From contig NZ_CAXBDD010000139.1 of the NCBI RefSeq assembly GCF_963974515.1, forward strand, positions 1 through 7,230: a stretch of DNA of 7,230 nucleotides. The letters are read 5' to 3'. The position numbers and the translations under genes are program-made. This document shows positions 1 through 5,188 of this stretch, piece by piece (within the stretch, counting starts at the first letter, position 1; every line of letters begins with the position of its first letter). The DNA is from Sunxiuqinia sp963974515. Its GTDB lineage: Bacteria; Bacteroidota; Bacteroidia; Bacteroidales; Prolixibacteraceae. The notes under the pieces are model-generated. The model was not told the origin of the DNA. It worked only from the letters and a program-made list of their open reading frames with translations, and searched no databases.

Positions 1-856
1 AAGTTGAAACCGCCTGAATATTTGTTGGGTATTTTAGCTTCAACGCTCGAAAAACAGTATCAAACGAATGACAGCCAATATCTCCAAGAGCACCTGTACC
101 AAAGTCGAGCCACCCCCGCCATCGAAACGGATGATAATCCGAGTGATATGGGCGTACAGGAGCGGGTCCGGTGAAAAGATCCCAGTCAAGACTTTCAGGT
201 ACAGGAGGGGTATCCTGCGGTCGTCTCACTCCCTGGGGCCAATAGGTATCAGCAAGCCCCCGATTTGGACGATCCGTCCAAACGTGTACTTCCTGTATTG
301 TGCCAATCACCCCATCCAAAATCATCTCCTGAATCCGACGTGAAGCATCGCTGGCCTGACCTTGATTGCCCATTTGTGTTGCAACTTTGTACTTCCGGGC
401 AGCTTCTGTTAACATCCTTGCTTCATAGACCGTGTGAGTCAGTGGCTTTTCAGTGTAAACATGCTTTCCTCTCCTCATCGCCTCCATACTTATTAAGGCA
501 TGCGTATGATCGGGCGTAGCGACGATCACGGCGTCAATATCCTTCTGCTCATCCAGCATCATCCGATAGTCTTTATATCTTTTTGCTTTCGAGTAGGTGT
601 TAAACACATTGTTTACCGATTCATTCCAGTCAACATCACACAGGGCAACAATATTCTCCGTCTTTGCGACGTCTTCCAGGTCTACACGCCCCATTCCACC
701 GATACCAATGCCTGCAATATTGAGTTTATCACTTGGAGCGAGGTGACCCAATCCAGAAACAGCATATGAAGGCACAACAGTAAACCCGCCTATCACGACG
801 GCCGAAGTGCCAATGAAACCTCTCCGGTTTATCGTCTTTGATTCTTTCGATTCCAT
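1..856 (-). CDS. Tat-exported Gfo/Idh/MocA-family oxidoreductase, 3'-truncated by the window edge
   Basis: The frame is open from the ATG at 856-854 to base 1, giving 285 residues; the stop lies outside the window. The N-terminus has a twin-arginine signal: N-R-R-G-F-I at residues 10-15 followed by a hydrophobic stretch to about residue 34. The Rossmann fold follows, with the dinucleotide-binding loop GIGIGGMGR (49-57), an acidic strand-2 end CDVD (73-76), ATPDHTH (113-119) and the family's conserved EKP (136-138). The C-terminal domain begins near 170 and carries the GDIGCHSFD motif (258-266), with a His usual near the active site. Family members oxidise or reduce sugar hydroxyls with tightly bound NAD(P); Bacteroidota homologues oxidise glycosides at C3. 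The gene starts 25 bases after the DUF1080 gene, which argues for co-transcription and a shared pathway. It could instead be a GH109-like NAD-dependent glycosidase or an inositol/sugar dehydrogenase. Hand counting of five 60-base lines gives about 49% G+C, slightly above sampled lines of the other genes; this is too weak to claim transfer. Family certain, substrate unknown. Confidence 0.95.
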   Translation of the reverse strand, partial: MESKESKTINRRGFIGTSAVVIGGFTVVPSYAVSGLGHLAPSDKLNIAGIGIGGMGRVDLEDVAKTENIVALCDVDWNESVNNVFNTYSKAKRYKDYRMMLDEQKDIDAVIVATPDHTHALISMEAMRRGKHVYTEKPLTHTVYEARMLTEAARKYKVATQMGNQGQASDASRRIQEMILDGVIGTIQEVHVWTDRPNRGLADTYWPQGVRRPQDTPPVPESLDWDLFTGPAPVRPYHSDYHPFRWRGWLDFGTGALGDIGCHSFDTVFRALKLKYPTNIQAVST

Positions 857-881
857 GATAATCAATTGAAGTATTCGTTAT

Positions 882-1946
882 TTAATGAATGATTGGAGTA
901 AGAACCAAGTTTCGGAATGATATCCCGGTATGATCCCCTTGAAGATATATAGGCCCTGGAGCAAACACATCGGACTGAATAGCTCCACCCGTGGCACCAT
1001 GAACGGGCTGATTATTTATAATCGTGGTGCCATTGAGCAATACAGTTACATGCCGGTCACACAGGGTGATATCCAAGGTCTGCCATTCACCCGCTGGCTT
1101 CTCAGCTTTTACCGACGGAAGAATCCGTGTAAAAATAGCTCCCATACTACCACCCCAGGTAAGCGGACGCTCATACGAATCCGCCACCTGCACCTCGTAC
1201 ATGCCACGTAAATAAACTCCACTATTGCTGCCCGGAGGGGCATTAACCTCAAGCTTCAAATTAAAATCCCCAAACACTTCTTCAGTTCTCAGATTCCCGT
1301 AACGAATTGGAGGCGTTCCTTCCTTTTGAACCGGATTATTCGTTAAAACGCCATCTGTTACCGACCAGCCGTTTGCCAGATGATCCTCAATCAGTCGCCA
1401 TCCTTTAAGGTCATTCTTGTTTTCAATCAATTGAATTGGCTTTCCATACTTGAGGCTCTTCAGATCCGGCACAGGAGGAACATCAGGTAGTTTTGTCCCT
1501 TCAATAAAAACAGAATCCACTCCAAGCCCTGTCACCTTCGGGCTTAAATAAAATCCATTGATCTTATCACCATCCCTTTTCACCTCAATCCATGTTGGAT
1601 AATCGCGCGTAAGCGTTGCATTTCCCTGAGTATCCTTGGTCAAAGTTGCCTTACGAGGATTTCTGCCAAGATACAAGACATCATCAGCAATGTAAACATA
1701 AGGCAAGCCATAAAATACGCCTCCACCGCCCCACATAAGATCGGCGTCTAAATAACCATCTTCCTGCCTCACTTGAAGCCAGCCGACCGCATTGTTCCCA
1801 AAATCAAAAGTCCACTGCCCCAAGAATCTGTCTAGTTGCTCTTGCGGCCCTTCAGTCATAGATTCTGCATTCTTAGTATGGCACAAGGCTGACATACCAA
1901 TGCAAGTAAATAATACCAGGAAACTTAAAATTGCTGATGATTTCAT
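882..1946 (-). CDS. Exported DUF1080 (3-keto-disaccharide hydrolase) protein with extra N-terminal beta domain
   Basis: This 354-residue protein starts MKSSAILSFLVLF, a signal peptide ending near residue 22-26. Two cysteines (15, 22) lie in it, but neither has a good lipobox, so a lipoprotein is possible rather than clear. Residues about 36-150 form a beta-rich domain (FLGQWTF at 41-47, alternating hydrophobic strands) resembling a small lipocalin-like barrel. Residues about 170-352 are a DUF1080 domain (Pfam name 3-keto-disaccharide hydrolase, concanavalin-like fold): LKGWR (180-184), WSVTDGVL (194-201), SNSGVYLRGMYEVQVADS (240-257), GEWQTLDI (286-293), LNGT (304-307), and the closing GPIYLQGDHTGISFRNL (331-347). 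Characterised relatives cleave glycosidic bonds of sugars already oxidised at C3. The oxidoreductase gene immediately downstream is a natural source of that keto substrate. Single-domain DUF1080 proteins are usually shorter, so the N-terminal domain is an addition, perhaps for substrate binding. The start follows an AT-rich leader with no strong Shine-Dalgarno, as usual in this phylum. The exact substrate cannot be read from the sequence. Confidence 0.93.
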   Translation of the reverse strand: MKSSAILSFLVLFTCIGMSALCHTKNAESMTEGPQEQLDRFLGQWTFDFGNNAVGWLQVRQEDGYLDADLMWGGGGVFYGLPYVYIADDVLYLGRNPRKATLTKDTQGNATLTRDYPTWIEVKRDGDKINGFYLSPKVTGLGVDSVFIEGTKLPDVPPVPDLKSLKYGKPIQLIENKNDLKGWRLIEDHLANGWSVTDGVLTNNPVQKEGTPPIRYGNLRTEEVFGDFNLKLEVNAPPGSNSGVYLRGMYEVQVADSYERPLTWGGSMGAIFTRILPSVKAEKPAGEWQTLDITLCDRHVTVLLNGTTIINNQPVHGATGGAIQSDVFAPGPIYLQGDHTGISFRNLVLTPIIH

Positions 1947-1956
1947 AATTTTATGA

Positions 1957-2012
1957 TTTAGTTGGATTTAATTCATTTCAAGATTTGTCGGTCTGTTATT
2001 AGTTTTAGTTGG
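1957..2012. repeat. Short direct repeat TTTAGTTGG in the leader of the DUF1080 gene
   Basis: The 124-base gap 1947-2070 separates the barrel-lipoprotein gene from the DUF1080 gene and is the longest gap in the window. It contains TTTAGTTGG twice on the plus strand (1957-1965 and 2004-2012), read CCAACTAAA on the coding strand, with starts 47 bases apart. The rest is AT-rich with no convincing hairpin and no match to the Bacteroidota -7 element TAnnTTTG at a suitable distance from a TTTG. The repeats are certainly there; a regulatory role is speculative, and chance in AT-rich DNA is likely. Confidence 0.3.
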
Positions 2013-2070
2013 TCAGGTTAGTTTAAGCAAAGTCAGTTCATTTTAATCCTAGATATACTTTGGGTGATAT

Positions 2071-4278
2071 TTACCATCTTATATCAACTTTGATCCCGTC
2101 GGGATCATTCTCAAATCCTAACAAACCCGTTTTACTTTCCTCGTTCCACTCCCACGAAAAATCGTTCAACTCCTTCCCTTCATGATCAAACACCAGGCAT
2201 TGCTGTGGTGTGCCTGGCAAAAGAATACGCATCACATTGGTTGTATTCAAGGGGCTTTTCGTGATAAAGGAATAGCGACTTTTTGTTATTTCTTCATCGT
2301 AAACGCGAGATGCGGCGGCCAAAACCTGAGGCCTATCCTGCTGTTCGATTCTATCCACATTCAGAAGGTAAGCCTGCTCTCCGGGTGAAACTGCCTTTTC
2401 ACTGAGAACGGGCAATTTAGGATCGAATAAATCAATTAGTCGACCTCTCTGCACAAACGGTTCATCACTTATGCTTTCGTCTAAGACCGAAATTAAATCG
2501 TAAGCTCCACGCTCCAGATAGAAATTATTTTTAAAGACCAATTCTCCGGCTTTAGCCTCCTCTTCGTAAAGTCGCTTGACAATACCGACAAACTTTTCAT
2601 CACTGTCAGTTTCCAAAACAAACTCTTTAGGATCTTCGCGAATAATATAGACTGTGCCTTCTCCGTACTGATATTCACCACTTTCTCCTGAAGATTCAAT
2701 ATCCAACAGTTCAAACAGATGCTCAGAAGCAGTTTTGTATTGGTTTTCTCCGGTGTTCCACCAATCCTGAACTGACTGGAACGGATCAATGTCGCGCCCG
2801 GCATAAACCAAAACACCTCCACCTTTCACCCAATCAGCAATATACTCGTGCCCTTTCGGGTCTCCCGGCTTCATATTAGAATACGACATAATTAAAACCT
2901 TGGTATCTTTCCAGGTTTCCGGATAGGACACATTTTCGAAATGCATTGTTTTAACAGGAACACCGCGCTTCAAAAACGGTAAAGTTTGACCATAGAAATT
3001 CGAAAAACTAGGATCTTCATACCCCTGATGAGTTGGTAAACGCTGGAACATTAATGAATTCGCCATTAACACACTGATCCCCTCAGATCCAGACAGTTTG
3101 TTATCAGATAACGGCATACTATTCAGCGAATTGATCATAACCTGCATCTGTGTCGAATAAAAACGGGGAATTTGCTCCTTCTTATCACTATCCGCACTTG
3201 TTTTGTAGAGTCCTTCATAAATTCTGTCCGGCCAAGGCATCACTTCATAGTCAGCAATGTTCGGATAAAGCAATTGGGCTGTAAAAGTTGCCTGGTAATT
3301 TTTTTTGTAATCAACCCAGTCCCTGGGCCAATCTTCAATCGGATCGGTCAAAAAGAACATCTTTCTACCAGTTGGAGCCGTCATGGATTCCATTGAGCCA
3401 TATTCAAGATAAGCAGTTTCAAAAACCCGTTCTTTCTGCTTTCCATCAAAATAATTAGGTGTTCGGGAAGTCCCAGTCCATACTTGTGCAATATATCCAT
3501 CGACTGATGGCAAGGAGGCTAGACTAGCCTCCGGACTTACAATCTGCCATTGTGAGTAATTAACCAAAGAGTGGGTTGGCACATAACATCGCACATCCAT
3601 GCCCTTACTCTTTCCATATTCTTTAGCATAGGAAAAACACTCATCTAATGCCCGATAATATAAGTGATACTTCAATTTATTTGACAAATAGGTATTTTCC
3701 GGCGATTCATGCTGTGGACGCCAATCAAACCCATAAAACTCTTTCCACTCTCTTTTGAATGCCTCACTATACCCGGCACGTGCCCAAAACTCAGGTTCTT
3801 CAAGAAAAATCGCATCGATACCGGCGTCAATCACCCGCTTTATTTGAGTCTCTTTTATATATTTGATAAAATTCTTTGATGGCACAATATAGGGAACCAT
3901 CCGTCCATGCCAAATGGTGTCTCCTCGCTGCGTTACTTGGCCTTCATCCAAATGTGGCTCACCATCCCATTTCCCGGTGAAATATTCCTGATATTCACCC
4001 CAGGCAATACCAGTCATAAAGTGCGTGATATATCCTCTGTCCCGCCAGCTTTGGACACGCTCTTCGAATGTCATCCCATTATTGCGGTGATGATCCCGGA
4101 CACTGTACACGATTGCGACATCAGCCCTAACATCAGTAACTGGTTTCCATGGATTAGAAGTCTGAAATGCAGTTTTCTCTCTCCTCTCCGGAGTTGTATT
4201 TTCTGTCGTTTTTGAGTTTGAACAAGACACAAAAAAAAGAAACCCCAGGAAAATGTATATTATTGACTTAACTTTCAT
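2071..4278 (-). CDS. Uncharacterised GH42-like barrel lipoprotein, putative glycoside hydrolase
   Basis: I choose the ATG at 4278-4276 (735 residues) because it begins MKVKSIIYIFLGFLFFVSC, a complete lipoprotein signal with the lipid cysteine at residue 19; the upstream in-frame ATG at 4329 would bury this signal behind 17 unrelated residues. Residues about 50-355 read as a (beta/alpha)8 barrel: candidate strands VAIVYSV (54-60), YITHFMTG (83-90), AIFLEEPE (156-163), DVRCYVPTH (228-236), GYIAQVWTGT (261-270), FETAYLEYG (286-294), KMFFLTDP (306-313) and EVMPWPDR (345-352). Acidic residues E160, E161, E163, E292, D312 and E315 at strand ends are catalytic candidates. Residues about 400-550 resemble the glutamine-amidotransferase-like trimerisation domain of GH42 enzymes (VLIMSYS 461-467; YIADWVKGGGVLVYAGRD 479-496). 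The remainder is beta-rich, typical of a C-terminal sandwich. The residues after the cysteine (SNSKTTEN) lack the acidic cluster linked to surface display, so a periplasmic-facing location is possible. No family signature that I recognise is present. Position within the PUL supports a carbohydrate-active role. Confidence 0.85.
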   Translation of the reverse strand: MKVKSIIYIFLGFLFFVSCSNSKTTENTTPERREKTAFQTSNPWKPVTDVRADVAIVYSVRDHHRNNGMTFEERVQSWRDRGYITHFMTGIAWGEYQEYFTGKWDGEPHLDEGQVTQRGDTIWHGRMVPYIVPSKNFIKYIKETQIKRVIDAGIDAIFLEEPEFWARAGYSEAFKREWKEFYGFDWRPQHESPENTYLSNKLKYHLYYRALDECFSYAKEYGKSKGMDVRCYVPTHSLVNYSQWQIVSPEASLASLPSVDGYIAQVWTGTSRTPNYFDGKQKERVFETAYLEYGSMESMTAPTGRKMFFLTDPIEDWPRDWVDYKKNYQATFTAQLLYPNIADYEVMPWPDRIYEGLYKTSADSDKKEQIPRFYSTQMQVMINSLNSMPLSDNKLSGSEGISVLMANSLMFQRLPTHQGYEDPSFSNFYGQTLPFLKRGVPVKTMHFENVSYPETWKDTKVLIMSYSNMKPGDPKGHEYIADWVKGGGVLVYAGRDIDPFQSVQDWWNTGENQYKTASEHLFELLDIESSGESGEYQYGEGTVYIIREDPKEFVLETDSDEKFVGIVKRLYEEEAKAGELVFKNNFYLERGAYDLISVLDESISDEPFVQRGRLIDLFDPKLPVLSEKAVSPGEQAYLLNVDRIEQQDRPQVLAAASRVYDEEITKSRYSFITKSPLNTTNVMRILLPGTPQQCLVFDHEGKELNDFSWEWNEESKTGLLGFENDPDGIKVDIRW

Positions 4279-4329
4279 CGTTTCTTGGTTTGTTAAAAGA
4301 AAGAAGCCATTCCGCACTTTCAAAAACAC

Positions 4330-4345
4330 GAAATGACTTCATTTC
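4330..4345 (-). other. Small intergenic hairpin between the DUF3823 and barrel-lipoprotein genes
   Basis: On the coding strand the sequence GAAATGAAGTCATTTC is a perfect inverted repeat: 6-7 paired bases around a 2-4 base loop, starting 15 bases after the TAG stop of the DUF3823 gene. Three bases further on comes a run of five T. The stem is AT-rich and short, so it would be a weak terminator at best. It might act as an attenuator or a 3'-end protecting stem that lowers expression of the downstream enzymes relative to the SusD and DUF3823 binding proteins. It may also be chance. It lies in an 81-base gap that otherwise holds only the AT-rich leader of the next gene. Confidence 0.25.
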
Positions 4346-4359
4346 AGAATTAATAATAA

Positions 4360-5166
4360 CTAATTGGGAATTTCGACTCTGACGGCTTCGTTATAATTAT
4401 GCCTCCTAATATTTTCGGTGGCATAGTTTATTCGAGCAGCAGCCCGTATAAAAACTGTTCTTCCGGCAGGAATCTCTCCATTTGTAGTAACTGTGATTGT
4501 CTGTCCCAGAAGATTGTCAAATGAATTTCCATCATAATTTATTTGAGTCGTGTACCTGTTATCCCATTCCCGGTATCCAACATGTGGAACCTGGCTAACA
4601 AACAAGCGAAGGTCAGTCACATTGAGCATGCCATCATTATATCCGCCCATAGGCTCAATTTTCGCTCTAAAATCAGCAGGACTAACTCCCCGTGTTACTC
4701 TAACGTTAGCAGTTATCTTTCCGTTGCTTACAGTAGGTTGGCCAACCCACTCTAATTTGAGGAAAGGCTGAACCTCAAACTCCACTTCAGTAACACCCTC
4801 AATGTCAATATATTTTGATTCGTCAGCGATGGTATCACCTGAGCTGTTGGTCCTCACTAGTGGGATAAAAGCCCCATCAATCCGGACATTATAGTGCCCT
4901 TTGAAGACTTTTGTATTTTGAAAGATTCCTTCCTTCATACACCAAAAATCAAAGTTGTCAGGAACTTCCGTTTCTGTCCAGCTGAGTTCACGAAGTCGAA
5001 TCCGTGTTCCCTCACTACCTTGGTCGGTCAGCACAAGTTCTCCAGTAGCAACATCTACTACGCTACCTTTTATAGTTTCCTCAGGCAAATCAAAGTTGTC
5101 AATTTCACATGAGCTGAAAGAAATTACAGCCAAGCAAAATAATACACCATAAAATATTTTTTTCAT
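4360..5166 (-). CDS. DUF3823 SusD-associated lipoprotein, probable surface glycan-binding protein
   Basis: The 268-residue product starts MKKIFYGVLFCLAVISFSSC, a lipoprotein signal with the lipid cysteine at residue 20 followed by EIDNFDLPEE. That acid-rich stretch fits export to the outer face of the outer membrane in this phylum. An upstream in-frame ATG at 5238 would overlap the SusD gene and hide the signal, so 5166 is the better start; GAACGAG directly precedes it. Residues about 29-124 are the DUF3823 N-terminal beta domain (IKGSVVDVATGELV 32-45, TRIRLRELSW 54-63, GIFQNTKVFKGHYNV 80-94, DIEGVTEVEFEVQPF 121-135). Residues about 127-267 are its C-terminal domain (GKITANVRVTRG 149-160, DLRLFVSQVPHVG 185-197, TVFIRAAARI 237-246, NYNEAVRVEI 257-266). 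The family is almost always encoded beside susC/susD and is thought to help bind glycan at the cell surface. Here it follows the SusD gene by 22 bases, which indicates co-transcription. No catalytic residues are expected. The bound glycan is unknown. Confidence 0.92.
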   Translation of the reverse strand: MKKIFYGVLFCLAVISFSSCEIDNFDLPEETIKGSVVDVATGELVLTDQGSEGTRIRLRELSWTETEVPDNFDFWCMKEGIFQNTKVFKGHYNVRIDGAFIPLVRTNSSGDTIADESKYIDIEGVTEVEFEVQPFLKLEWVGQPTVSNGKITANVRVTRGVSPADFRAKIEPMGGYNDGMLNVTDLRLFVSQVPHVGYREWDNRYTTQINYDGNSFDNLLGQTITVTTNGEIPAGRTVFIRAAARINYATENIRRHNYNEAVRVEIPN

Positions 5167-5188
5167 CTCGTTCAATTTTAAGATTAAA

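Noticed and set aside
68..769. Three overlapping plus-strand open frames of 84-91 codons
   Set aside because: They lie opposite the oxidoreductase frame, which shows full family motifs, and their translations have no recognisable domain or signal; they are shadows.
2493..2822. 109-codon minus-strand frame inside the barrel-lipoprotein gene
   Set aside because: It is out of frame within a continuous coding sequence, with no domain resemblance and no sign of a frameshift in the main gene.
4279..4329. Upstream ATG at 4329 as start of the barrel lipoprotein
   Set aside because: It would put 17 extra residues before a textbook lipoprotein signal with cysteine 19; the ATG at 4278 is far more likely.
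4279..4359. TAATTCTG on the coding strand as a Bacteroidota -7 promoter element (TAnnTTTG)
   Set aside because: It has one mismatch and no TTTG at the usual upstream distance, so a promoter is not supported.
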